From Candidatus Bathyarchaeota archaeon (GTDB lineage: Archaea > Thermoproteota > Bathyarchaeia > JAPDIZ01), in contig JAPDIZ010000002.1 of the NCBI GenBank assembly GCA_029259355.1, forward strand, positions 372,001 to 436,000: a DNA stretch of 64,000 nucleotides, in the 5' to 3' direction. Of the stretch, positions 16,227 through 25,032 are shown one piece after another. The translations under genes and the position numbers were made by a program. Positions within the stretch are counted from its first letter, which is position 1, and every line of letters begins with the position of its first letter. The notes beneath the pieces are model-generated. The model saw only the letters and a list, made by a program, of their open reading frames with translations. It did no database searches and was not told the DNA's origin.

Positions 16227-16420
16227 ACTAATCAGCTTTTTGCTGAACCGCTTTCAAAGGCAAGATAAAGTACTCAGCGAGGGGTTTTCGAATATCTCAC
16301 CAGCTTGTTTGGTCTATGGTGAAAAAGAAATTCCGAGGAGAGGGGAAAGTCTTCTTAATTGATTTGCGTTCGACGTGGTTAGAATGCGTTGTACAACAGC
16401 CTTCCATGAAGTATCTCGAT

Positions 16421-17617
16421 CTACCGTTCCCTGAGCTTTAGACCTAGTAGAAGCGAGCACTCTCCCAAGACTGCTAAGGCGATCATCGATGGTAGGAACG
16501 ATCCAGTTATGTCTTTGATGTAGCCTACGACCACTGGCATCGTAAGTGATGCTAGGTTTCCTACGGAGGCTGCGAGGCCCAATACACTGCCTACCCTATC
16601 CCTCATCTCTGGGTGTTCTCCGGGTATCGTAAACACCATTGTCATTATCCCGAAGGTGCAGAACCCTAGCATGAGTGGTAGTGCCCAAATCAGCAAACCG
16701 CTTGCTAGGGCTGTAGCCACAACCAGAGGCCCCACCAACGAGCCCAGAACTAGTATCGGAAGCTTTCTCGACCTTATCTTATCTGATACAGCGCCCACCA
16801 CCAGCCCAGAAATCAAGAAGCCTAGAGGAAGCATGGATGAGGCAAGGCCAGAGGCTTCGCCCAACCCCTTAGCCTCGAGAATTGTTGGAAGCCACACCGA
16901 GAGCGTGTCTTGGCATCCAACAGCTGACATAAATATCCCGGTGAGCAGCCAAGCATCGCCCATCTTAAGCACCTCCCTATAGGAGATAGCTTCGCTGTGC
17001 TTAGCAACCTCTTTCCCGCTGCTCGGTGGCTTAGAGAGAATCCACCAAACTGCTGCGAAAGCCAATCCCATCGCTCCGTAGGCGCAGAAGACTCCTCTCC
17101 AACCACCCAGCAGTACTGAGGCAAATGAGGTTGTTCCCAGAGCCAACACCATGCCCACGGAGTATCCAGCTACGTAGACGCCTGTTGCTGACCCAAGCTC
17201 ATCCTCGCTAAACCACTCCGAAATAGCCTTGGGCGCAGATGGCATTAGGGCCGCGTATCCGATGCCAAACAGCAGCTGCAGCGCCAGCAAGGCTAGGTAG
17301 TCTGGGGCGAGCCCTCTGAGAAACCCGAATACCGACATGACAGTGGCTCCAAGCCCTATTGCCTTCTTGAAGCCCACGAGGTCGCAGAAAACCCCCCACG
17401 GGATTCGGGAAACCATTACCGCAACTACCAAAGCGGAGAAAACCAAGCCGGCTTGGGCATGCGTTATGCGTAGCTCCGACATCACTTCGGGGATTAGTAT
17501 CGAATAGGAGAAGATGAGGATCGATGAAACCAAGGCTAGGAGAAAGATTAGGCTAAGCACCACCCATCGGTAGCGAGAGGGCTTGGGAAATGCGGTCAAC
17601 CCCCGTGGACTAACCAC
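16421..17617 (-). CDS. Major facilitator superfamily transporter
   Basis: The 398-residue protein has about 12 hydrophobic helices in two halves. The MFS loop 2-3 signature appears as GVFCDLVGFKKAIGLGA, with a weaker equivalent in the second half (GAVSDKIRSRKLPILVLG). A basic N-terminal tail precedes TM1. The substrate cannot be told; the overall look is of the nitrate/oxalate/sugar-phosphate-type MFS families. It is monocistronic, transcribed leftwards from near 17640, and lies between toxin-antitoxin pairs. Confidence 0.85.
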   Translation of the reverse strand: MVSPRGLTAFPKPSRYRWVVLSLIFLLALVSSILIFSYSILIPEVMSELRITHAQAGLVFSALVVAVMVSRIPWGVFCDLVGFKKAIGLGATVMSVFGFLRGLAPDYLALLALQLLFGIGYAALMPSAPKAISEWFSEDELGSATGVYVAGYSVGMVLALGTTSFASVLLGGWRGVFCAYGAMGLAFAAVWWILSKPPSSGKEVAKHSEAISYREVLKMGDAWLLTGIFMSAVGCQDTLSVWLPTILEAKGLGEASGLASSMLPLGFLISGLVVGAVSDKIRSRKLPILVLGSLVGPLVVATALASGLLIWALPLMLGFCTFGIMTMVFTIPGEHPEMRDRVGSVLGLAASVGNLASLTMPVVVGYIKDITGSFLPSMIALAVLGECSLLLGLKLRER

Positions 17618-17761
17618 ATGGCTTGCTACACGGTTAAATAGCTTTTGACCAAGGCGAGTGTCCGTGGTGAGGTCGTACTTCTTCTTACTGAAATGGAATA
17701 TAGAGAGGCTGGTTCCAAAAGCTATTTTTGTTGGTAGTTATACTCATATTTGGGGCACATT

Positions 17762-17998
17762 ATGAAAGTAGTAGTTAAGGAAGTAGATAGGCAAGGAAGA
17801 ATTACTATTCCCAAAAGTTGGAGAGATAGGTACCTAAAAGAACCTAAGGTGGTTATGAAGATTGGCGATGGGTTCATCGAAATCGTTCCCAAGAAGGAGC
17901 CAGATCTAACGAGGTTTTTTGATTCTGTCGAAGTTGATGTTGAGTGTGATTTGTCGGATTGGCACGGGGTTAGGCGGGAGCTGAGGAAGATTGGCTAG
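17762..17998 (+). CDS. SpoVT-AbrB-type antitoxin
   Basis: The start at ATG 17762 gives MKVVVKEVDRQGRITIPKSW, the AbrB swapped-hairpin motif (D-x-QGRI-xIP). The acidic C-terminal tail, SVEVDVECDLSDWHGVRREL, would bind the toxin. It overlaps the following vapC by 8 bp. A TATA-like stretch, GTTATACTCATATTTG, lies about 15-30 bp upstream. Confidence 0.82.
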   Translation: MKVVVKEVDRQGRITIPKSWRDRYLKEPKVVMKIGDGFIEIVPKKEPDLTRFFDSVEVDVECDLSDWHGVRRELRKIG

Positions 17999-18410
17999 GT
18001 TTGTGGATGCCAACGTCTTCCTATACGCCTACTTGAAGCCTAGGAGGGCTTTGAAGCCTCACGAGATCGAAGCTAAGAACAAGGCGAAGGAAATCGTCCA
18101 GCGAATAGATCGGGGAGAAGAGGTGTTTTTATCGGCTTCTCACCTTAGCGAGGTGGCTAATGTGCTCGAGGATTTGATGCCTCTCGAACAAGCTTTGGAG
18201 ATTTTGGAGGCTTTGCTCCAAAAGGAGAATATTCGCATCATCGAGGTTAGTAAAAGCGATTACTTGAGCGCGCTGGAGGTCGCTAGAAGAAGGCTTGTTG
18301 GGCTAAACGATGCCCTAGCGTATGTTCTGATGAAAAAGCTGGGTGTTAGCGAGATCTACTCGTTTGACAAACACTTCGACCTATTTCCAGATGTAAGGAG
18401 GATATGCTAA
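17991..18410 (+). CDS. vapC: VapC-type PIN-domain toxin
   Basis: From TTG 17991 the protein reads MARFVDANVFLYAYLKPRRA; TTG is chosen because the catalytic Asp must sit near the N-terminus. Further acidic motif residues are in LSEVANVLED, GLNDALAYVLMKK and YSFDKHFD. The 139-residue length is complete. It is coupled to the AbrB-type antitoxin upstream and its last 4 bp overlap the end of the convergent antiporter gene. Confidence 0.86.
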   Translation: MARFVDANVFLYAYLKPRRALKPHEIEAKNKAKEIVQRIDRGEEVFLSASHLSEVANVLEDLMPLEQALEILEALLQKENIRIIEVSKSDYLSALEVARRRLVGLNDALAYVLMKKLGVSEIYSFDKHFDLFPDVRRIC

Positions 18411-19621
18411 CCGAGTGGTTGGTGGCTACTCAACCAATCTCTGCGAGACGATACGTAGATGCTTAGCAGCGTAGAGGCTGCTATAGTCAACCCCATTATC
18501 AGCAAAACGGTGAGAGAGTATAGCTTGGTGCTTAGAGCAGCGGCTTCGACAGCTAGTGAGAGCATGGCGAACTCCACGCCTCCCTTGGCAAGCTGTCCAT
18601 AGGCTATGGCGGGTGAGCGCCTCTTCGCTGGCAGCACCCACATGCTGAGGTAGCCTCCTACGAGCTTCCCCGCGGGAACCGTTAGAACTATGGTAGCTGC
18701 TGCCAGCGGATCTATCTCCAGAAAGTCGAGGGTTACGTAGAGCCCTGCGCCTGCGAAGAATATGGGGATGAATATGCCGTAAGCAACCCCCTTAAGCTCC
18801 TCAACGCTTTTGGCGACGATGGGGTCGTTCTTAGCTCTTGACAGCGTAAAGCCCAAAACCAGCGCGCCTATCGCTCCATGGAGCCCCACCAAGGTGGCGA
18901 AGTAGGAGAAGAGCAGTATGAGAGCTATGAGCGTCGCAAACGAAGCCTCCCTCACCCTAAAGGTTTTTCCTACGCCAGTGATGAGCCGAGGTACGAGAAA
19001 GTGTCCGACGAGAGCTGCTAGAGCGAAGAAAGCGACTATCTTGATAGGGAGCATAGCGAGCTCTTCTCCACCTGGCCTAACGAGCAGCTCAAGTGCTATA
19101 CCAGCTACGAGAAGCCCCATAAACTCGTTGAGGATGGTTGTGCTTAGGAGGCTCACGCCTTCTGGAGTTTTCGCTATCCCCAAATCGACTAGGCAGCGAA
19201 GCACTACGCTTAGGCTTGTGAGCGCGAACACGCTCGCAACTAACACGCTGGGAAGCAGCTCTATGCCAAGCCAGTGGTGCAGCACCACCAAGTAAAGCGA
19301 GAGAGGGACGAAGAGCGACACCACAGCAGCAAACAGCGTTCGAGGGCGCATAGCGGTAGCAAGGTATGAGAGGTCTATCTCCTCGTACCCCGCTAAGAAG
19401 AGCAGGAAGTATATCCCGAGTACTGTGAACAGCCAGATATCCATGGATACGCCCATCAGGTTGAGCACAGCTGGCCCGAGCAGAACCCCTGCAAGTATCT
19501 CGCCCACGATAGCCGACTGCCCCAACCTAGCGAAGACCTCGCCCAAACCCCTCGATGCAACGATGAGGATAGCGAGGTGGAGCAGAACCGCTTCAAGCGA
19601 TATAAGGCCCATATCCGACAT
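18407..19621 (-). CDS. CPA2-family cation/proton antiporter
   Basis: The 404-residue polytopic protein has about 12 hydrophobic segments and the Kef/NapA-type start, LGEVFARLGQSAIVGEILAGVLLGP. TM-embedded acidic and polar residues (STTILNEFMGLLVAGIALEL; FAGAGLYVTLDFLE) fit monovalent cation:proton-antiporter-2 proteins. It would exchange Na+ or K+ for protons. There is no C-terminal TrkA-N domain, so it is the transport module only. It is convergent with vapC. Confidence 0.85.
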   Translation of the reverse strand: MSDMGLISLEAVLLHLAILIVASRGLGEVFARLGQSAIVGEILAGVLLGPAVLNLMGVSMDIWLFTVLGIYFLLFLAGYEEIDLSYLATAMRPRTLFAAVVSLFVPLSLYLVVLHHWLGIELLPSVLVASVFALTSLSVVLRCLVDLGIAKTPEGVSLLSTTILNEFMGLLVAGIALELLVRPGGEELAMLPIKIVAFFALAALVGHFLVPRLITGVGKTFRVREASFATLIALILLFSYFATLVGLHGAIGALVLGFTLSRAKNDPIVAKSVEELKGVAYGIFIPIFFAGAGLYVTLDFLEIDPLAAATIVLTVPAGKLVGGYLSMWVLPAKRRSPAIAYGQLAKGGVEFAMLSLAVEAAALSTKLYSLTVLLIMGLTIAASTLLSIYVSSRRDWLSSHQPLG

Positions 19622-19764
19622 CGTACATTCGGAGCAGCTTTTGTTTCACAGACGTTTTTCTACCTCTTAAAGGTGGCTGTAGCTAGGGCAAAAGCCGTCC
19701 AAAGCTCAAGCTTGGGATAAGCAAATAGGAATCCTTCGCCATACTATGCTGCAAGGTGGCGTAG

Positions 19765-20181
19765 ATGCGGAGAAGAGCAGTTCTACCAGTAATAGCCGAG
19801 ATCTTTATAATAGCTGTCGTAGCAGCAGCTGCGATAATAACGTACTTCTGGCTTGCGGGGTACATGGGAACCACCATGGAGGCAAGTGAAGGAGCTCAGG
19901 GAGAGATTGTTGTGGAGAGCTGCACCATAGATGGCCCAAAGCAAGCCACGCTATACGTACGCAACATAGGCGTGGTTACAGTAAAAATAGATAGAGCATA
20001 TGTCGATAAAGAACTTGCACAATCCGTAACACAAGCCATGCTCTCCCCCGGAGAGGTAAAAACTATTACAGTGGTTGTTGACCCCGACAGCTCCACAGAC
20101 CTAGAAGATGGAGCAGCACACGCAATCAAGCTCGTCTGCATAGACGGAACGACTACTTCGACAACGGTCAGAAAAACTTAG
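19765..20181 (+). CDS. Archaeal type IV pilin/archaellin-like protein
   Basis: The 138-residue protein opens MRRRAVLPVIAEIFIIAVVA, the class III signal and hydrophobic N-helix of archaeal pilins (basic residues, then A-V-x-P-V-I-A). The remainder is a Thr/Val-rich beta domain, as in DUF1628-like pilins. It should be processed by a prepilin peptidase and assembled outside the membrane. AAGGTGG lies 8-14 bp upstream of the ATG. No secretion ATPase or platform gene is nearby, so it is an orphan pilin. Confidence 0.75.
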   Translation: MRRRAVLPVIAEIFIIAVVAAAAIITYFWLAGYMGTTMEASEGAQGEIVVESCTIDGPKQATLYVRNIGVVTVKIDRAYVDKELAQSVTQAMLSPGEVKTITVVVDPDSSTDLEDGAAHAIKLVCIDGTTTSTTVRKT

Positions 20182-20264
20182 GAAGCGGTTGCGAGCTAAG
20201 CCCAAAAACACAACACACAGCCTTCTCATAGACAAGTACTCGGTACAAGGAAAGGGATTAGTGG

Positions 20265-21614
20265 CTAAGACTCCCAGGGCCATGATTCTGCGTACTCGGT
20301 TCGGGGAGAAAACTCGTTGGTGATGTTGGTTCTAAGAAGCTTAACGACTTCCGCAGGCTCATCGGTTTGAGCAAGAGCCCAGCTCATCTTGACGTAAGCG
20401 GTTTCGGGAAGCATATCCTCGAGCGGGACGACGCCCATTCGTAGAAGATCTACGCCGGTGTCGTATACGTTCATGTTGACGCGGCCCCACAAGCACTGAG
20501 AGGTCATGGCAACCACAACGCCCTCGCGAACAGCTCTCCTAACCGAGTCAAATAGGTAGTTGCCCACATGCCCCAAGCCAGTGCCCTCCAAGACAATGCC
20601 GCGAAAACCGTCGTCCACCAAGTGGTCGATGATGCTTGAGCTCATACCGGGGTAGAACTTGATCAAAGCAGCTTTGTCGCTGAAGTCGGGCTTAGCCACC
20701 AATTTCCGAGACTTATCGCGTGAGCGGAAGCTGGAGTCAACGATTTCGATCTTACCATCGACGACGCGGCCGAGGATGCGGGCGTTTACGGATTTGAAGG
20801 TGTCGCGGCGGCTGGTGTGGCACTTCCTAACCTTAGTCCCCCTGTGAAGCGCGATGGAGGTGTCGGAGGAGGTTTCGTGCATAGCCACAACAACCTCGGC
20901 AAAGGGGGCGTAGGCAGCGGCCCTAACAGCTGAGATGAGGTTTAGCGCAGCGTCAGAGCTAGGCCTATCGGAGGAGCGCTGAGAACCCACCAAAACCACG
21001 GGAACTGGAAGGTTTTGGAGCGCAAAGCTAAGCGCAGCAGCGGTGTAGCCCATGGTGTCGGTGCCATGGCAAACAACAACCCCATCCACACCCCTCTCGA
21101 TGTGCTTAGCAACTGTTTTGGCGATCTCCGTCCACTGCTTAGGAGTCATGTTTTCGCTAAAGATGCTGAAGAGTATCTCAGCATCTATGGCAGCAACATC
21201 CGACAGCTCCGGCACAGTCGAGTACAGGTCTTCAGCCGATAGAGCAGGAAGCACCGCGCCAGTGCGGTAGTCTACTCTGCTTGCGATGGTTCCTCCTGTG
21301 CTTACTATGGCTACTTCGGGTAGTCCTGGTTTTTTGGGTGGTGTTGGTGGTTTTGCGAATACTGGTGGGTGTCCTTCGCCGATTTTGGTTACTTTGGTGT
21401 TTGGTGTTGCCCTCACGCCTATGTTGTATCCGTTTTTTAGCTTGATGACTATGGTTTGTTCGCTGCTTAGCTCGTATCTGGGCATTAGGTATCCTTCGTA
21501 GGTTTGTCCGTTGCGCTCTATTTTGATTAGGTCTCCGATTTTTGCGCCTGCTTTTTGCAGGAGCTCTAGTACGGCTCCTCTGTATCCCTTTAGGTCTTGG
21601 GACAAGTTGGGCAC
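20265..21614 (-). CDS. gatD: Glutamyl-tRNA(Gln) amidotransferase subunit D
   Basis: The 449-residue protein has a beta-barrel N-domain and an asparaginase-like domain. The asparaginase signature STGGTIASRVDYRTGAVLPA starts near residue 105, and the second, DGVVVCHGTDTMGYTAAALS, near 190. GatD releases ammonia that GatE uses to amidate Glu-tRNA(Gln), an archaea-specific route. The start is GTG 21614. gatE is not in the window, so the two genes are separated here. Confidence 0.95.
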   Translation of the reverse strand: MPNLSQDLKGYRGAVLELLQKAGAKIGDLIKIERNGQTYEGYLMPRYELSSEQTIVIKLKNGYNIGVRATPNTKVTKIGEGHPPVFAKPPTPPKKPGLPEVAIVSTGGTIASRVDYRTGAVLPALSAEDLYSTVPELSDVAAIDAEILFSIFSENMTPKQWTEIAKTVAKHIERGVDGVVVCHGTDTMGYTAAALSFALQNLPVPVVLVGSQRSSDRPSSDAALNLISAVRAAAYAPFAEVVVAMHETSSDTSIALHRGTKVRKCHTSRRDTFKSVNARILGRVVDGKIEIVDSSFRSRDKSRKLVAKPDFSDKAALIKFYPGMSSSIIDHLVDDGFRGIVLEGTGLGHVGNYLFDSVRRAVREGVVVAMTSQCLWGRVNMNVYDTGVDLLRMGVVPLEDMLPETAYVKMSWALAQTDEPAEVVKLLRTNITNEFSPRTEYAESWPWES

Positions 21615-21660
21615 CGCGCTATGTGTTGGTTTGTTTTGGTAAATGGGTTTTGCTGCCGAT

Positions 21661-21996
21661 CTACGCTGTTAATTTCTTCCTCTTTTTCAGCTCCTCTTCG
21701 AGCATCTTTAGGAAGTCTTCGATTTCCAGTGGTTCGATGGGGACGTGCTTCTCCTCTTCTCCGAAGGGGTGTAGGTGCCACCCTATGCGCATGTTGTTTG
21801 CTCCAAACACTCTTTTGCCTCCTTCAACATACGCGTATGAGATGCTTCCCGTTTTCTTCCTATAAAAGATGTCAACAAAGCTTTCGTTTAGCCAGAGCCT
21901 TATGCTTGCCCAAGCTGTTGTCGCTTCGACTTCTCGACGCTTTATCCACGAAAACTTGCTGGATGCTGACAAAACTTTCTCTACGAATTCCTCCAA
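21661..21996 (-). CDS. TumE/DUF6516-like putative toxin
   Basis: The 111-residue protein starts at ATG 21996. The central part (LWLNESFVDIFYRKKTGSIS, a predicted strand-rich core, then GWHLHPFGEEEKHVP) resembles small archaeal TumE/DUF6516 proteins that carry conserved Tyr and His residues. It is the downstream gene of a pair with the helical protein at 21872-22273. The pair assignment rests on pattern and order; I could not compare sequences in a database. Confidence 0.5.
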   Translation of the reverse strand: MEEFVEKVLSASSKFSWIKRREVEATTAWASIRLWLNESFVDIFYRKKTGSISYAYVEGGKRVFGANNMRIGWHLHPFGEEEKHVPIEPLEIEDFLKMLEEELKKRKKLTA

Positions 21997-22273
21997 GCTT
22001 CCTCTGCATCTTCTCTAGCTCCTCTATCTCATCCAGCAACGCGCCCCATCTCATGTAGTCTTTTTCGTGTTCGTATGTTAGGGGAATTTTTTCTCCTAAG
22101 AGCTTCTCGTACTGGCTGAAGCTCATGCCATACTTCAGCTCATACCTCCGCACTTCTTCTCTGCACTGGTCGATTCTGCGCTTTATGTGCTCAGCTAAGA
22201 GAGTTTTGACCGCTTCCTCACCCGTCTTCTTCATAGTAGCTTCTTTTGCCATTTCGATGAGCTCTTTCAACAT
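21872..22273 (-). CDS. Putative antitoxin partner, with run-on C-terminus
   Basis: Residues 1-92 form a charged helical protein (EHIKRRIDQCREEVRRYELK; YGMSFSQYEKLLGEK) typical of small antitoxins paired with TumE/DUF6516 toxins. The natural end should be near 21996, where the toxin starts. Instead the frame runs another 40 codons (IRRESFVSIQQVFVDKASRS...) inside the toxin gene. That gives a 125-bp overlap and a tail that looks non-coding, so a stop may have been lost or a base dropped near 22000. Confidence 0.5.
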   Translation of the reverse strand: MLKELIEMAKEATMKKTGEEAVKTLLAEHIKRRIDQCREEVRRYELKYGMSFSQYEKLLGEKIPLTYEHEKDYMRWGALLDEIEELEKMQRKLGGIRRESFVSIQQVFVDKASRSRSDNSLGKHKALAKRKLC

Positions 22274-22379
22274 CTCCCGGAAGCGGTTTTGAGGACGCCT
22301 AATTTAAAGGATTTGGCTCTGTGAAGCTGTTGAGGATTTTCCGTCGATTGGCTTGGGTGGTTGCTTCGTTTTTCGTAGG

Positions 22380-22766
22380 CTATGCTTCCTTTTTGGTTAT
22401 CTTGATGTTTTTGACGTTGCACTCTCTTCCTTTGATCACTTCTACGTCTGTTGAGCCGCATTTTGGGCATGCTACGGGTGGGAGCATGGGGTATAGGTGG
22501 AACTCGCCCTCTATGCGGGGTATTCCTCCTCTGTATCCGCAGGTGTTGCAGAGTATCTGTGCTTTTACGCGCCTTATCCTAAGCCGTGCCCCCTCTGCGA
22601 TGGTTCCTTCGGATAGGAGCTTGAAGCTGTAGCGGAGCTGGTGCGGGTTTATCACCGTTAGCTCCCCTATCTCGAGGTTTACCTCCACGACCTTCGTCGA
22701 GTGGTGTTGCTTAGCGGTTTCCAGCACCACCGCTAGTATCTGCTGCGCTACGCTGAACTCGTGCAT
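22380..22766 (-). CDS. hypA: Hydrogenase maturation nickel chaperone HypA
   Basis: The 128-residue protein begins MHEFSVAQQILAVVLETAKQ; the N-terminal Met-His-Glu is the nickel site. The zinc ribbon is visible as CNTCGYRG and CPKCGST (two CxxC pairs) with an insert between them. HypA delivers nickel to [NiFe] hydrogenase precursors. It is divergent from nikR (about 75 bp apart). hypE lies 29 kb away and other hyp genes are not in this window. Confidence 0.93.
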   Translation of the reverse strand: MHEFSVAQQILAVVLETAKQHHSTKVVEVNLEIGELTVINPHQLRYSFKLLSEGTIAEGARLRIRRVKAQILCNTCGYRGGIPRIEGEFHLYPMLPPVACPKCGSTDVEVIKGRECNVKNIKITKKEA

Positions 22767-22844
22767 CTCGGCATAAACGGCTTTTTAGGTGTGTGAAAAG
22801 CTTTTGGTTGGTTTGCGCATATCTGTTGGTAGAGGGTGGTTTGT

Positions 22845-23249
22845 TTGGGCGGTGTCACCAGGGTTGGGGTATCGTTTCCCCCCGAGCTTCTGAAGGAGTT
22901 TGACGAGATTATTTCGGCGATGAAGTACCCGAGCCGCTCCAAGGCGATACACGATGCAGTTAGGGAGTTCATACGAAACCATAGGTGGATGATTAGGCAG
23001 AAGGGAGAGGCTGCTGGCGCCATACTTGCTACCTACGACCACGAGGTCCACGGCATAACCGATGAGCTCACCGACATAGAGCACAGCTTCATCGACATCA
23101 TAAGCGCCTCGCTGCACATACACCTAGACCCCAAGCACTGCTTGGAGATAATCGCTGTGAGGGGGGATTGGGAGAGGATAAAGTCCCTTGCTCAATCGCT
23201 TCAGCGGCTTAGAGGGGTGCTAAACGTACAGGTGGTTTCGTCGTACTAG
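22845..23249 (+). CDS. nikR: Nickel-responsive regulator NikR
   Basis: I prefer TTG 22845, with GAGGGTGG 5-12 bp upstream; a GTG at 22836 is in frame. The RHH DNA-binding strand reads VTRVGVSFPPELLKEFDEI. The ACT-like nickel domain has the metal ligands H in DIEHSF and H-x-H-x5-C in LHIHLDPKHC, matching NikR's square-planar site. It likely represses or activates nickel uptake and hydrogenase genes; the divergent hypA is the obvious neighbour target. THEP1 and trm1 follow closely in the same direction. Confidence 0.92.
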   Translation: MGGVTRVGVSFPPELLKEFDEIISAMKYPSRSKAIHDAVREFIRNHRWMIRQKGEAAGAILATYDHEVHGITDELTDIEHSFIDIISASLHIHLDPKHCLEIIAVRGDWERIKSLAQSLQRLRGVLNVQVVSSY

Positions 23250-23260
23250 GTGCTGAGCCC

Positions 23261-23812
23261 ATGCCCCATGTGGTGTTCTTCACGGGTAGGCCGGGGATAG
23301 GCAAGACTACCGCTGTTCTGCGAGTGGTTGAGAAGCTTAGGGAAGCTGGGCTCAGAGTAGGTGGGATGGTCTCGCGAGAGATGCGGGTTGGCGGAAAGCG
23401 CGTGGGCTTCGAGATCGTAGACTTATCGACGGGTAGGCGCGGAACGCTGGCGCACATCAACCAGCCCCAAGGCCCGAGGGTGGGGAAGTACAGGGTTTGC
23501 TTGGAGGATTTGGACGAGGTAGGGGTTGGCTCGATCAGGAGAGCAATCGACGAAGCTGATGTAGTGGTGATCGACGAGGTTGGACCCATGGAGCTCTTCT
23601 CCCAGCGCTTCAAAGAAGTGGTTAGGGAAGCCGTGGGCTGCGGCAAGCACGTGGTTGGGACCATACACCAGAGAGCGAGCGACAAGCTAGTGGTTGAGCT
23701 TAAGAAGAGCCCGAGAGTTCGGGTTGTGGAGCTAACCGAGCTCAACAGAGACCACGTCCCCCAAGAGGTTGCGGAAGCCATAATCGCGTCTTGGAGCAAG
23801 AAAGAGCCTTGA
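23261..23812 (+). CDS. THEP1-type nucleoside-triphosphatase
   Basis: The 183-residue NTPase has Walker A VFFTGRPGIGKTTAVLRVVE near the N-terminus, Walker B VVVIDEVGPMELFS and the family's GGMVSREMRVGGKRVGFEIV region. THEP1 proteins hydrolyse NTPs; their biological role is still unclear. It starts 11 bp after nikR and its stop overlaps an in-frame TTG of trm1 (TTGA), so the three genes are probably one transcript. Confidence 0.9.
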   Translation: MPHVVFFTGRPGIGKTTAVLRVVEKLREAGLRVGGMVSREMRVGGKRVGFEIVDLSTGRRGTLAHINQPQGPRVGKYRVCLEDLDEVGVGSIRRAIDEADVVVIDEVGPMELFSQRFKEVVREAVGCGKHVVGTIHQRASDKLVVELKKSPRVRVVELTELNRDHVPQEVAEAIIASWSKKEP

Positions 23813-25032
23813 TCCCCACGCTTAGCCAGCTTGAGGAGGAACTCGGCTTCTCGCTTGAGCTAGTCTCTGAGGGAGGGGTTAAGCTAGTCGTTCCCAAGCT
23901 CTCGGATTATGCGGTGGATGGGAGCTACGTGCCGTCGAGGGCTCCCGTCTTCTACAATCCGCTCATGGCGCTCTGCAGAGACGTGGGCGTGGCTTTGGCA
24001 GAGGCTTTGAGCGCTTTTGGGCTTCAAAAGCTCTTGGTTTGTGAGCCACTGACTGGTGCTGGGGCGAGGGGCATCCGGTACTGTGTAGAGGCGGAAAACG
24101 TTGAGCAAGCCGTTTTGGGAGACATAAACCCGAGAGCGGTTAGGCTAGCTGAGGTGAACGCCTCCTTAAACAGCGCCTCAGCAACCGTTGTAAGGGAGGA
24201 GGCCAACTCGCTGATGGCTAGGATGCCCAAAGCCTTCGGCAGACCCCATCTCGTCGATGTAGACCCCTTTGGCTCCCCAGCCCCCTTCGTCGAAAACGCC
24301 ATCAGGTGCTTGAGCAACGGCGGAGTGATCGCGCTTACGGCAACAGACCTAGCGCCCCTCTGCGGGGTGTACCCCAAGGCTTGTAGGAGGAAGTACGGTG
24401 CTTGGCCACTTAGGACGAAGTACTGCCACGAACTCGCCATAAGGATACTCATGGGCTTCGTCTGCCAAGCAGCTGCTAGGCTTGAGAGAGGGGTTGTGGC
24501 CCTCTACTGCCACTCAACCGCTCACTACGCAAGAGTCTATATGAGGGTGTTTAGAGGGGCTAGGAAAGCTGACTCGAGCTTAGAGAATCTGGCGTACATC
24601 CTACACTGCTTCAAATGCCTCCACAGAGAGGTCTCTAAGGAGCTTCATCCCCCATTGACCTGCTCAAGCTGCGGAAGCCGGGTAGGGGTTGCTGGACCCC
24701 TCTGGGTTGGACCTCTTTTCGAGAAAAAGCTCTGCGAAAAGCTGGTGGAAGTGGGGGAAAAGCTTCCTTTAGCCAAGAAGCAGGAGTTTGAGGCGCTCAC
24801 GAAGCTGATTCTGGAGGAGGTAGAGGGACCTCCAACCTTCTTTGCTCTCGACCACTTATGCGACCACTTCAGCCTCCCAACGCCTAAGCGAGACGCGGTG
24901 ATACTCAGGCTTAAAGAGATGGGTTTCTTCGCCTCCAAAACCCACTTCACGCCCACGGGGATTAGGACAGACGCTCCAACACGCGTCGTCGTTGAGGTTG
25001 TGGAGGAGCTTACGCGCCGACGAAGCCCCTAG
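23791..25032 (+). CDS. trm1: tRNA (guanine26-N2)-dimethyltransferase
   Basis: The 413-residue Trm1 makes m2,2G26 in tRNA. The SAM site region reads VCEPLTGAGARGIRYCVEAE and the catalytic tetrad lies in LVDVDPFGSPAPFVENAI (DPFG). A zinc site is given by CFKC and CSSC pairs near residues 270-290. The N-terminus could start at TTG 23791 or at TTG 23809, the latter making a TTGA overlap with THEP1. The 3' end overlaps the convergent rlmE by 23 bp. Confidence 0.93.
   Translation: MEQERALIPTLSQLEEELGFSLELVSEGGVKLVVPKLSDYAVDGSYVPSRAPVFYNPLMALCRDVGVALAEALSAFGLQKLLVCEPLTGAGARGIRYCVEAENVEQAVLGDINPRAVRLAEVNASLNSASATVVREEANSLMARMPKAFGRPHLVDVDPFGSPAPFVENAIRCLSNGGVIALTATDLAPLCGVYPKACRRKYGAWPLRTKYCHELAIRILMGFVCQAAARLERGVVALYCHSTAHYARVYMRVFRGARKADSSLENLAYILHCFKCLHREVSKELHPPLTCSSCGSRVGVAGPLWVGPLFEKKLCEKLVEVGEKLPLAKKQEFEALTKLILEEVEGPPTFFALDHLCDHFSLPTPKRDAVILRLKEMGFFASKTHFTPTGIRTDAPTRVVVEVVEELTRRRSP

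Noticed and set aside
1-16300. Insertion sequence or integrase explaining the island
   Set aside because: No transposase or integrase motifs and no long terminal inverted repeats were found in this stretch.
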